A stretch of 38,052 bases of DNA, from contig NZ_JAKVTW010000028.1 of the NCBI RefSeq assembly GCF_022489065.1, positions 1-38,052 of the forward strand, given 5' to 3'. The number at the start of each line of letters is the position of its first letter. Positions within the stretch are counted from its first letter, which is position 1. Of this stretch, positions 16,798 to 23,505 are shown one piece after another. A model generated the notes under the pieces. That model was not told where the DNA came from, did not search any database, and saw only the letters and a program-made list of their open reading frames with translations. Source of the DNA: Vreelandella neptunia (GTDB taxonomy: Bacteria > Pseudomonadota > Gammaproteobacteria > Pseudomonadales > Halomonadaceae). Position numbers and translations under genes: made by a program.

Positions 16798-18235
16798 ATA
16801 ACCCCATCACAGCAGCGGCTTCTTGCTCATCAAGCCTTCCGGTAATCTCCGCCATCAAGGCGTCAGCTTCTTCAATGTTGCCAAGCATATAATCCGCATT
16901 GGCGATATTGGCTTGAATCAAGTGGGAGAGCTCTTGATCACCCAAACCAACGCTCCCAATGAGACTACTACGTTGCATGATACCTAGCTCACCATGCGCT
17001 CGCACAAAATATTCTTTGGCTTGTTCATAGCGTTCGTTCTGGAAATAGATCGAACCAAGCCGAAAATATAGCGAAGGGAGCTTCAGCCCTGTCTTATAGT
17101 TATTGGCATCAAAATGGTTTTGGGCGAAGAAAGCCAGTTCATCTAGTCGATACTCATTTCTTTCGAAGTCCTCACCCAACAGGATGGCTCTGAGAGTCAC
17201 CGGCTCTAAGGCGTAAGGCCCTGCTAACATTGAATTCGCTAACTCACGCTCAGCACTTTGTAAATCGCCTGCTGAGACTGCGGACAAGGCCTTGAGATAA
17301 TGATAGAAGCTAGTGTCGTCCACATCTGCTGGCGTCAGCGCTGCTATAGCTCGCTGGAAAAGGTCGTAGCGGTGCTCGTTCCAAGCAATCAAAGAAAGGG
17401 CCAGAATATCGCCTTGCCGATGAGAGCCATCAGCCAAAATACGCTCAAGTGCCTCTACTTGGTTACTCTTAAGAGATTGCAGCTGAGATACGCGTATCTC
17501 CTGCTCAAGGCGCAAATCTTTACTCTCGTAGGCCAGCTGATGAATACCTAATGCATGCTCGCCAAGTTTTGGTTGGAGCATATTCAAACTGGCCGTCTCA
17601 GTTGCCATGACGAGCTCTTTATTCGCCACCTCTTCGGCAAGCTCCATCACCTCACTCTCAAGCGACATAATTCTTTCGACAGCGTCCTGAGTCGCTGCCG
17701 AGCCGGTTTCGGGCGCTAATTTTAATGTCGTCAAAAAGACAAGCTCTTCTGTTTCTTGTTTTTTTACATAATTGAAGCCGTCTACAAGATATGCAGTACC
17801 TGCAATTGTAACCCCCACTATGCTACCGCCCGTGGTGGCAATGATAGCCGCCGCCGCGCCATTTAGAATAGCAGCACCTAGAACGGCATTCCCCCCGAAA
17901 AAACCGCCAACGGTCGATAACCCAACCATATAGGCACCGGGTACATTACCGCCTATCCATGCAGCTGTGGTACCTACGCCAGCAAGTGCTGCAGGCGCCC
18001 CCGTCCCTGCGGTCATAGTGGTAATAACTGCAGCACCACTGGCTACTACCGCCAGGCCCGCCATCATAATGGGCACAGAATAGGACTTATCAAAAAACGA
18101 GGTTGCGTATACATCGCCAAAGCCAGCGTGCTCAACTACTGGAACATTATTCGCCGAAAGAGAAGGCAATGTGAGTACACCTACAAGGGCTAAAGAGGTG
18201 CCGAGCACAAAAGATTTTTTTAGTTTAAAATTCAT
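16775..18235 (-). CDS. Exported Gly/Ala-rich membrane protein with coiled coil and TPR repeats
   Basis: I chose ATG at 18235 (486 residues) over the ATG at 18340. It has an AGGGA ribosome-binding sequence 7 bases upstream and opens with a clear signal peptide, FKLKKSFVLGTSLALVGVLT. Residues about 45-165 are a very Gly/Ala-rich hydrophobic block (IMMAGLAVVASGAAVITTM, then GGFFGGNAVLGAAILNGAAA) resembling glycine-zipper or pore-type membrane segments. A coiled coil follows (about 185-225, MSLESEVMELAEEVANKEL). The C-terminal half consists of TPR-like helical pairs (YFRLGSIYFQNERYEQAKEY). The protein should be anchored in or insert into a membrane with a periplasmic TPR scaffold. It is encoded directly before and overlapping the exported nuclease. 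No known family is recognised; a carrier, translocator or pore for the nuclease is a guess. Confidence 0.65.
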   Translation of the reverse strand: MNFKLKKSFVLGTSLALVGVLTLPSLSANNVPVVEHAGFGDVYATSFFDKSYSVPIMMAGLAVVASGAAVITTMTAGTGAPAALAGVGTTAAWIGGNVPGAYMVGLSTVGGFFGGNAVLGAAILNGAAAAIIATTGGSIVGVTIAGTAYLVDGFNYVKKQETEELVFLTTLKLAPETGSAATQDAVERIMSLESEVMELAEEVANKELVMATETASLNMLQPKLGEHALGIHQLAYESKDLRLEQEIRVSQLQSLKSNQVEALERILADGSHRQGDILALSLIAWNEHRYDLFQRAIAALTPADVDDTSFYHYLKALSAVSAGDLQSAERELANSMLAGPYALEPVTLRAILLGEDFERNEYRLDELAFFAQNHFDANNYKTGLKLPSLYFRLGSIYFQNERYEQAKEYFVRAHGELGIMQRSSLIGSVGLGDQELSHLIQANIANADYMLGNIEEADALMAEITGRLDEQEAAAVMGLYEGSFHD

Positions 18236-18779
18236 GTAGTAATCCCTGGCAACATAAGCAATTTGGCGTTCGCTCTTCAATCGATCCCATTTACCGTCGC
18301 GGATAAAAGCACAAGTGTCTGGCGCGTAGAGGGCTAACACGCATGAACCGCTGGTTTACCAGGTAGAGTCAGAATGTATAGAAGAAAAGTAACCGAAGGC
18401 TGCGACATCCCGCGTCGCACTGCGCTACTAACAATAACTAGCGACTAAACATTAATAATAGTGAGGCTATCATTACATTAAACTAGCTACTAGAGCAGAA
18501 GGCTAATACTTTTGCCATTGGAGGTTTTAAGCGCTCAAAAGCCGCCTGAGATTTTTAACCGGGTGGGCCAGTTAGTGAATGGTTGCAATCATGCCTCAGG
18601 TTCATGCCGAAAGCCGAGCCGAGGTTCAGTTTATTTCTCGTGAACCATTTAGGAGAACTCTGCATCTCCTACAAGCCTGATTATCCAAACAGTCTTAGGT
18701 ATTATTCGTTTTTATGCGGCTTAAGTTGTCGCACCCATACCGTAGCTTATGACACCTCACCCTTCAGGGAAGGTACGGT
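18236..18779. other. Divergent intergenic region with promoters, no gene supported
   Basis: The TPR/nuclease pair is transcribed leftward and the metallopeptidase-like gene rightward, so both promoters should lie here. The stretch 18430-18500 is AT-rich. A ten-base AATGTATAGA at 18372-18381 matches the arm of the fic operator-like repeat, but with no partner arm it may be chance. No RNA gene or terminator is recognised. Confidence 0.45.
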
Positions 18780-19400
18780 ATGAATATGTCGGTAAGTTCT
18801 GCTTCAGCAACCGCAGATGCACAGCAAGAATTAGCGAAGTGGCAGGCGGATCGCGCCTATTGGGCAGAAACACTCCCCGTCATGAAGATGCTCAGCGAGT
18901 TTTTAATCCTGTTACCTGTGCTGCACCGTCAAATAGCCACGGTAAGCACGGATGGCCGACATCTCTACTTTTGCCCCCGCTATAGCGCCAGTCTCTCAGA
19001 TGAATCTCGGCGCTTTTTGCATGCTCACCTGATCTGGCATTGCGTGGCTGGCCATTTAACCGCCCCGCTTGTGGCCGATCGACATCGTTGGCACCTAGCG
19101 TGTGACCATGAAGTCAACGCGCTGCTGATGGCTCTCGGCATACCGCTACCTTTGCATGCGCTGCTATTCCCAGTATGCGTTGGCCGCAGCGCTATAGAGG
19201 TGTATCACTGGCTAGAAGGGCACCCCGACACATCTCTTGAAGTGACTACCGACATTCACCCCGCAGCCCTATGGTCGCATTTTCCTAATGCTACTCCAGA
19301 TCAACGCATGACTGCTCTATGGCGACACCGAGCTCACTTGATCGCCCGGGAGGGCGACGCGCTACCCGATAGAGTCGCTAAGTTTTGTGAGTCACGTTAA
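18780..19400 (+). CDS. DUF2201-like putative metallopeptidase domain protein, without VWA domain
   Basis: This 206-residue protein matches the N-terminal putative metallopeptidase domain of VWA-like proteins (DUF2201). It has AHLIWHCVAGHLT (about residues 81-93, His pair where HExxH is usual) and HRWHLACDHEVNALLMALG (about 101-119). Later it has DIHPAALWSHF, which corresponds to the D-x-H-x-x-W element. Family members normally continue into a VWA domain, with about 350-400 residues in all. Here a stop follows soon after the metallopeptidase part, so the gene is either a natural short form or has lost its VWA half. A strong AGGGAAGG ribosome-binding sequence precedes ATG. The WYL regulator gene follows closely, but the frames are separate. 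The cellular role of this family is not well established. Confidence 0.65.
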   Translation: MNMSVSSASATADAQQELAKWQADRAYWAETLPVMKMLSEFLILLPVLHRQIATVSTDGRHLYFCPRYSASLSDESRRFLHAHLIWHCVAGHLTAPLVADRHRWHLACDHEVNALLMALGIPLPLHALLFPVCVGRSAIEVYHWLEGHPDTSLEVTTDIHPAALWSHFPNATPDQRMTALWRHRAHLIAREGDALPDRVAKFCESR

Positions 19401-19441
19401 GCTTGCATGCTTTCATCATAACGCCCAGGGTTAGCAAATCT

Positions 19442-20467
19442 ATGTCTGATGCTCGCGATACACTTTTTCGCTACTTGACGCTTCTGCAGTTAATTCCCCG
19501 CTATCCTGGACGCATTGCCACCCCTGTACTGAAAGAAAAACTCGCTGAGCGTGGGTTTAATATTGACGTACGCTCGCTGCAACGCGACCTCAGCCAGAAG
19601 CTCTCTTCGCATTTCCCCCTTGGCTGCGACGATAGTGAAAAACCCTATAAATGGTATTTTGATCGCGACTTTCAGTGCCATTTGCCGGCGTTGGATGTGC
19701 CTAGCGCCTTAACACTGGTGCTGTCTGAGGAGTATTTGAAAGGTTTACTGCCGCCTGTCGTGGTAGGACAGCTTTCATCCCACTTTACCGATGCCCGACG
19801 CCTGTTAGATGAACTTGCTTCAAACGGGCTGAGCCAATGGGCACGTAAAGTGCGCGCTATTCCAAATGGAATGGCGTTAATTCCTGCTGAGCTAGAGGAA
19901 ACCACTTGGCAAACGGTTGCCCAAGCGCTGCTAGAGCAGAAAGCCATTGATGTCACCTACCTGTCGCGCACTACCGAGACGAACAAGCACCTTACCCTTC
20001 ACCCACAAGGCATTGTCAGTCGCCATAGCGCGACGTACCTCCTCGCCCAAGTGGAAGGCTTCAGTGACTTGCGCCAGTTTGCGCTACATCGAGTTAAGCA
20101 AGTGGCCTTGAGCGATGTGAAATGGCAGGCAACGGAGGCATTCGATATTGATGCCTATATTCAGGGCGGTGCTTTTGGTTACCGGCAAGGGCCGGGTGAC
20201 GTCACTCTGGAGGCAGAGATCACCCGCTCGGTTGCCTGGTTATTGCAAGAGACGCCCATTGCCGATACACAAACGATCGAAGCCCTCCCCGATAGCAAGT
20301 GGCACCGCCTTACTGCCTGCGTGCCTGATGACCAGCAAACTCTGTGGTGGCTAATGGGCATGGGGGCGAACGTCAAAGTGATCGCACCAGCCGCATGGCG
20401 TGACACACTTACAGCGAATGCCGAGCAGGTGGTTGCCCAATACCAAGAGTCAGTCACGACAGCTTAA
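19442..20467 (+). CDS. WYL-domain transcriptional regulator
   Basis: Starting from ATG at 19442 (MSDARDTLFRYL) the protein has 341 residues. The upstream frame begins with TTG and looks non-coding. The N terminus is a winged helix (about residues 5-65, with LLQLIPRYPGRIATPVLKE and VRSLQRDL as recognition helix). The central WYL domain (about 150-225) includes AIDVTYLSR, LHPQGIVSRHSATYLLAQVE and QFALHRVKQVALSD. A C-terminal WCX extension follows (about 245-335). WYL proteins sense nucleic-acid or nucleotide-like ligands and usually repress nearby genes, often in defence islands. This subtype (IPRYPGRI/QRDL) is also common as a general chromosomal regulator, so its target is uncertain. The preceding metallopeptidase gene is the closest candidate. 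Confidence 0.88.
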   Translation: MSDARDTLFRYLTLLQLIPRYPGRIATPVLKEKLAERGFNIDVRSLQRDLSQKLSSHFPLGCDDSEKPYKWYFDRDFQCHLPALDVPSALTLVLSEEYLKGLLPPVVVGQLSSHFTDARRLLDELASNGLSQWARKVRAIPNGMALIPAELEETTWQTVAQALLEQKAIDVTYLSRTTETNKHLTLHPQGIVSRHSATYLLAQVEGFSDLRQFALHRVKQVALSDVKWQATEAFDIDAYIQGGAFGYRQGPGDVTLEAEITRSVAWLLQETPIADTQTIEALPDSKWHRLTACVPDDQQTLWWLMGMGANVKVIAPAAWRDTLTANAEQVVAQYQESVTTA

Positions 20468-20497
20468 AAAGCCAAGCAACTTATAAAGGAGATAGCC

Positions 20498-21013
20498 ATG
20501 CTCTGTTTTGCTTATGGCTCTAACATGTCGACTCAGCGCTTGGCCGCGCGGATTCCGGCAAGGTTTATGGCTACTGCGATGTTGCCTGCCTATCGTCTTG
20601 CCTTTCAGCAACGTGGAGGGGATAGCTCGGGCAAGTGCGATATTGTACCGGCATCCAGTCAGTCCGCTGTCTATGGAGTTGTATGGGAGGTAGCGCCGCA
20701 TCATAAACCGACACTGGATGTTTACGAAGGACTTGGTGTTGCCTACGATGAAACCTGGCTGACAGTCACTGATCTTGCGGGTGAAGGGCAATTTGAAGTT
20801 CAAGCGTATGTAGGCAAAATCACTTCTGCTGGCATGCGCCCGTATACCTGGTACAAGCATCACGTATTAACTGGTGCACGAGAACACGGCTTGCCGGCAG
20901 CCTATGTGCGCGCACTAGAGAGTATCGCGGCACATCACGATCCAGACACTGAACGCTATGCACGCGAAATGGCATTGCATGGTTTCGATGAGCTTTTGGT
21001 GCGAGGAGCATAA
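20498..21013 (+). CDS. Gamma-glutamylcyclotransferase-like (GGCT/AIG2) protein
   Basis: This 171-residue protein begins FAYGSNM, the substrate-binding loop signature of the gamma-glutamylcyclotransferase fold. It continues with the core strand VYGVVWEV and an acidic residue in LDVYEGLGVAYDET (Glu near residue 78), at the catalytic position. Members form 5-oxoproline from gamma-glutamyl amines or peptides; the true substrate of such bacterial homologues is rarely known. A very good AAAGGAGA ribosome-binding sequence lies before ATG, 30 bases after the WYL gene. Its stop codon overlaps the start of the decayed OGFr-domain gene by one base, so the two were once co-translated. Confidence 0.85.
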   Translation: MLCFAYGSNMSTQRLAARIPARFMATAMLPAYRLAFQQRGGDSSGKCDIVPASSQSAVYGVVWEVAPHHKPTLDVYEGLGVAYDETWLTVTDLAGEGQFEVQAYVGKITSAGMRPYTWYKHHVLTGAREHGLPAAYVRALESIAAHHDPDTERYAREMALHGFDELLVRGA

Positions 21014-21198
21014 TGGCTAATGACGCTCGCTTAATCGCGTTTCATCGTGGCGAAGGTGTCGATCATAAAGGCCGCTATCTCAGCGATATCTAGGCGCTCT
21101 CGCCCTCCTGGCTGGAACACACCCATGACTATATTCAGTGGCTGTTTCCCATAGTAGTTAACCCTTTTACTAAAAAACTTCTACGAGTAAGCCATTGA
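21013..21198 (+). pseudogene. Remnant of an OGFr-conserved-region protein gene
   Basis: The frame from ATG at 21013 reads RLIAFHRGEGVDHKGRYLSD, then a TAG at 21091-21093, then WLEHTHDYIQWLFP before it loses similarity. It stops at 21198. These blocks match the opioid growth factor receptor conserved region (PF04664), found in bacteria as proteins of roughly 150-200 residues with the pattern F-x-RG-x-G-x-D-x-x-GR and LE-x-x-HDYIQWLFP. One nonsense codon and loss of the 3' two-thirds make it a pseudogene. It directly follows the cyclotransferase gene. The function of bacterial OGFr proteins is not known. Confidence 0.8.
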
Positions 21199-21365
21199 TA
21201 AAAATGTCATTTATAAAGATTTTAATTAATAGCTATTATTGACTTCTGACTAGGGGTTCAGATTTAGTTTAGCGACATATGCATCAACAAAATTCATTGC
21301 AACGTGCTGACTCAAGTGGCGACCCAGGCATGAGCCGACGCGGGATATAACGTTGAGGCTGAGGA
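21199..21365. other. Short AT-rich junction, no gene
   Basis: Sequence similarity to the OGFr domain ends at about 21150. Then AT-rich DNA (21195-21260) leads to a more GC-rich segment before the hsdR scrap. The abrupt change suggests a deletion or insertion joint, but no insertion sequence ends are visible. Confidence 0.4.
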
Positions 21366-21512
21366 TTAACGCCAACGCTTAGCAGGAGCTGAGTGGATGC
21401 AGGTTCGGAGGGTTTTCTGCTGGACTCCCAGTTTGTGCAGTTCGACTAGTTTATCTTTCAGCGCCGAAGGGATTTCAGCGTTGTTGTCGATCTCGTGCAG
21501 CAAGGAGCTAAG
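21366..21512 (-). pseudogene. Fragment of a second hsdR gene (C-terminal region)
   Basis: The minus strand reads HEIDNNAEIPSALKDKLVEL, then HKLGVQQKTLR. This aligns with NKAESRPALKNKLDELHELW and GVEPKNLH in the C-terminal domain of the intact HsdR (encoded at about 10455-10560). The DNA is also recognisably similar, yet clearly diverged, so it is not a recent duplicate of that gene. Only about 45 codons remain, ending in a TAA at 21366-21368. It marks an earlier type I RM locus, or recombination between RM loci, at this island. Confidence 0.65.
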
Positions 21513-21604
21513 ACACCTGCGGGTAATCCATAAGGGTAGGCCATACTATTAAAAGCAGCGCACTATCAGCCTTTATACAACTGACAATGCGCCATGCTCA
21601 CACC

Positions 21605-21901
21605 TCAGAAGAACCAGTCATTTTTCTTAATCATGCCAAGCATGTCACCAATATCATCGGCCTCCTCATCATCCAGGCTTTTAAGGTGCTCGATAACATC
21701 AATTTCTTCTAAACGATTTGCACCACGCAACATGTCGAGACAATCAGAGATCTCACTCAAAAAATCAGTCACATCGTTGAGCACTGACAGATTCCCACCC
21801 TGCAACGCAGAAAATAGCCTACGAGCTCTCATAAACTTCATCCTTTTTGAAATACCCCACATGAGGCAAATCCAAACTATCAAAGAAACCGGATCCAGCA
21901 A
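21605..21901 (-). CDS. Small hypothetical protein with N-terminal hydrophobic segment
   Basis: This frame encodes up to 98 residues. A TTG at 21901 would give a hydrophobic N terminus (SLIVWICLMWGISKRM) that could be a membrane anchor. An ATG at codon 22, after AAAAGG, would give a soluble protein of 77 residues. The C-terminal part is acidic (RLEEIDVIEHLKSLDDEEAD) and looks truly coding. No family is recognised. It lies among decayed genes between the hsdR scrap and the AlpA-like gene. Confidence 0.4.
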   Translation of the reverse strand: MLDPVSLIVWICLMWGISKRMKFMRARRLFSALQGGNLSVLNDVTDFLSEISDCLDMLRGANRLEEIDVIEHLKSLDDEEADDIGDMLGMIKKNDWFF

Positions 21902-22115
21902 GGCCCCACCAAGCCACTAATTTCTGTTTTTTTGAGTAACCGCCAGGATGTCAAAATTTATCCAACTTTTAGCGTTTGGATCGGACCGTGAAACCGAATG
22001 TGGCCAAAAAAATTCCTAAAAGGCATAAACCCACTATTCCAGCAATTAGACGCAACTGCTAAGCACCAGAATTTTTTAAAGTGACGGAGAAGCTTACTGT
22101 GACGTGGAGATACAC
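21902..22115. other. Upstream region of the AlpA-like gene, no gene
   Basis: About 210 bases with no coding frame of note. The region ends in the GTGGAG ribosome-binding sequence of the AlpA-like gene. No promoter boxes were convincing. Confidence 0.35.
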
Positions 22116-22307
22116 ATGCTTGCAAAATACCTGTCTGCTGCGGACCTAGCCTCTCGGTTTGGTGTTTCAAAGGCGACCATTTGGCGCTGGAAACGTGAAG
22201 GTCAGATCCCCTCACCAATCTATCTGGGTGCTCGCTGTACGCGGTGGCGCGAAGAAGATATCCAGACTTACGAAAAAGGGTTAATCGCCGACGCGGCGCT
22301 CGGCTAG
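22116..22307 (+). CDS. AlpA-family helix-turn-helix regulator / excisionase-like protein
   Basis: I chose ATG at 22116 (63 residues) because GGAG lies 6 bases upstream; a frame-matching ATG at 22104 has no such site. The protein is almost entirely a winged helix-turn-helix of the AlpA/MerR type: KYLSAADLASRFGVSKATIW, RWKREGQIPSPIYLG and RWREEDIQTYEKG. AlpA-like proteins activate or direct excision of P4-type integrative elements and are usually encoded inside them. It lies about 350 bases from the 3' end of tRNA-Thr, the preferred landing place of such elements. No matching P4-type integrase remains beside it, so the source element is probably eroded. Confidence 0.85.
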   Translation: MLAKYLSAADLASRFGVSKATIWRWKREGQIPSPIYLGARCTRWREEDIQTYEKGLIADAALG

Positions 22308-22340
22308 GCATAACTGCGACCAAGAAAATATCTGCTGATA

Positions 22341-22367
22341 AGGGCTGCGCTGGCAGCCCTTTTTTTG
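22341..22367 (+). terminator. Rho-independent terminator after the AlpA-like gene
   Basis: AGGGCTGC (22341-22348) pairs with GCAGCCCT (22353-22360) around a short loop, followed by a run of T on the plus strand. It lies 33 bases after the AlpA-like stop. Confidence 0.8.
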
Positions 22368-22585
22368 GTGTGCCATCCCGCCGAGCTCACTTATAGACAA
22401 GGAAGAGGGACTGTCCCTTTTTAGGCTACGAGGTCGGTATACTTGAACAGAAGGCACGCACTGCGAGGCGGTCTTATCAGCCCGCTCAGAAACGGTTTGC
22501 AGCAACGAAGAAAGCAGGCAGAATGGGTCTTGAGAGAAACGGTACGCACTACGGTACGCAGATGCAGAATTTGGGGAATGAAACA

Positions 22586-22615
22586 AAAAAGGCCACCGTT
22601 GAAGGCAGCCTTTTT
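22586..22615 (-). terminator. Rho-independent terminator of the tRNA cluster
   Basis: On the minus strand GGCTGCC pairs with GGTGGCC (with G-U pairs), flanked by AAAAA and TTTTTT runs. It lies about 36 bases beyond the 3' end of tRNA-Thr, in the right orientation for the leftward tRNA transcript. Confidence 0.75.
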
Positions 22616-22651
22616 AAGTCTCTAACGTGTTGTTTTTAACCACTTTTTTAG

Positions 22652-22727
<76 letters not shown>

Positions 22728-22799
22728 GCTTCACGTTTTCTTGAGAACATGATTGCGTTGCTGTTAGGCTTTGCAATCAACAAGAAATTTTGTTGGCAA

Positions 22800-22874
22800 T
22801 GGCTGGGGTACCAGGATTCGAACCTGGGAATGCCGCTACCAAAAAGCGGTGCCTTACCACTTGGCGATACCCCA
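22800..22874 (-). tRNA. tRNA-Gln (anticodon UUG)
   Basis: The acceptor stem TGGGGTA pairs with TACCCCA. The anticodon stem CCGCT/AGCGG encloses loop TTTTGGT, anticodon TTG. The T-arm has GGTTCGAATCC and CCA is encoded. It is the middle gene of the cluster. Confidence 0.97.
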
Positions 22875-22880
22875 GCAGTG

Positions 22881-22956
22881 TGGTGGCCAGAGACGGAATC
22901 GAACCGCCGACACGGGGATTTTCAATCCCCTGCTCTACCAACTGAGCTATCTGGCC
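22881..22956 (-). tRNA. tRNA-Phe (anticodon GAA)
   Basis: The acceptor stem GGCCAGA pairs with TCTGGCC. The anticodon stem GGGGA/TCCCC encloses loop TTGAAAA, anticodon GAA. The T-arm has GGTTCGATTCC and CCA is encoded. It is the first gene of the cluster, directly after the promoter. Confidence 0.97.
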
Positions 22957-22972
22957 GCTGCCAACGGTGCGT

Positions 22973-23001
22973 ATTAAACTAAAAACGCCGCTTTTCGTCA
23001 A
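22973..23001 (-). promoter_or_regulatory. Sigma-70 promoter of the tRNA cluster
   Basis: On the minus strand TTGACG (22996-23001) is spaced 17 bases from TTTAAT (22973-22978), followed by a GC-containing discriminator. It lies 16 bases before the 5' end of tRNA-Phe. Spacing and position are those of a stable-RNA promoter. Confidence 0.75.
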
Positions 23002-23095
23002 CACCTTTGTGAAACTTTCTTTCGATACCGATGCTTAGGGGCCTTTTTACTGTAACACTGCTAGCTCGGTCTTCTTTGCACATATGCTCAGAGCC

Positions 23096-23124
23096 ACTGA
23101 TTACAAGTCAGTTGCTCGACCAAC
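23096..23124 (-). repeat. 29-bp partial copy of tRNA-Thr (att-like or pseudo-tRNA fragment)
   Basis: These 29 bases match 22685-22713 inside tRNA-Thr with a single mismatch. They cover the end of the D-arm and the whole anticodon arm. The flanks do not continue the tRNA, so it is not a functional gene. It lies upstream of the tRNA promoter, on the side away from the island. It may be an att half-site left by an element that recombined at the anticodon arm, or a remnant of a duplicated tRNA gene. Confidence 0.75.
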
Positions 23125-23170
23125 CATCCCTGATGTAGAAAAGGGTGCCCCCTCTTTTCATACGCACCAT

Positions 23171-23446
23171 TCATGCTTGTGTGGGAGGAACATAACCTTC
23201 GGCTTGATCGGTTTCCTGGTTGTCCAGGAAGCGCTGCATTTGCTCCATTAAGTACGCACGGGACTCAGGGTCGAGCATATTAAGGTGCTTTTCATTGATC
23301 AGGCGGGTTTGCAGCGCCTGCCAGGCTTCCCAGGCGGGCTTGGAAACGGTGGCTTGAATCTCCTGGCCTTGCTTACCCGGCAAAGGTGGGAATGGCAGCG
23401 CTTCTAGCTCTTTTTGATACTTGCGGCAAAAAACGGTATTGCTCAT
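23171..23446 (-). CDS. yggX: Probable Fe(2+)-trafficking / oxidative damage protection protein YggX
   Basis: This is a 91-residue protein from the ATG at 23446 (MSNTVFCRKYQKELEAL), preceded by AGGAG. It carries the conserved N-terminal Cys7 of YggX, the PPLPGKQGQEI loop and the motif NEKHLNMLDPESRAYLMEQM. YggX protects iron-sulfur proteins from oxidative damage and is thought to handle iron. It lies 59 bases downstream of mutY on the same strand, a classic pairing: MutY itself has an iron-sulfur cluster and repairs oxidative lesions. The length is typical of the family (about 90). Confidence 0.95.
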   Translation of the reverse strand: MSNTVFCRKYQKELEALPFPPLPGKQGQEIQATVSKPAWEAWQALQTRLINEKHLNMLDPESRAYLMEQMQRFLDNQETDQAEGYVPPTQA

Positions 23447-23505
23447 AACGTGCTCCTGGTTCTGCGATGTCATTCTATGATCTCATTCCATCCGCTGGTA
23501 AGTGC

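Noticed and set aside
18372..18381. AATGTATAGA identical to an arm of the fic operator-like repeat
   Set aside because: No partner arm nearby; a ten-base AT-rich match can occur by chance.
22547..22570. Direct repeat of ACGGTACGCA near the tRNA-Thr terminator as an att core
   Set aside because: Only about ten bases repeated in tandem, with no matching copy in the window; too weak to call.
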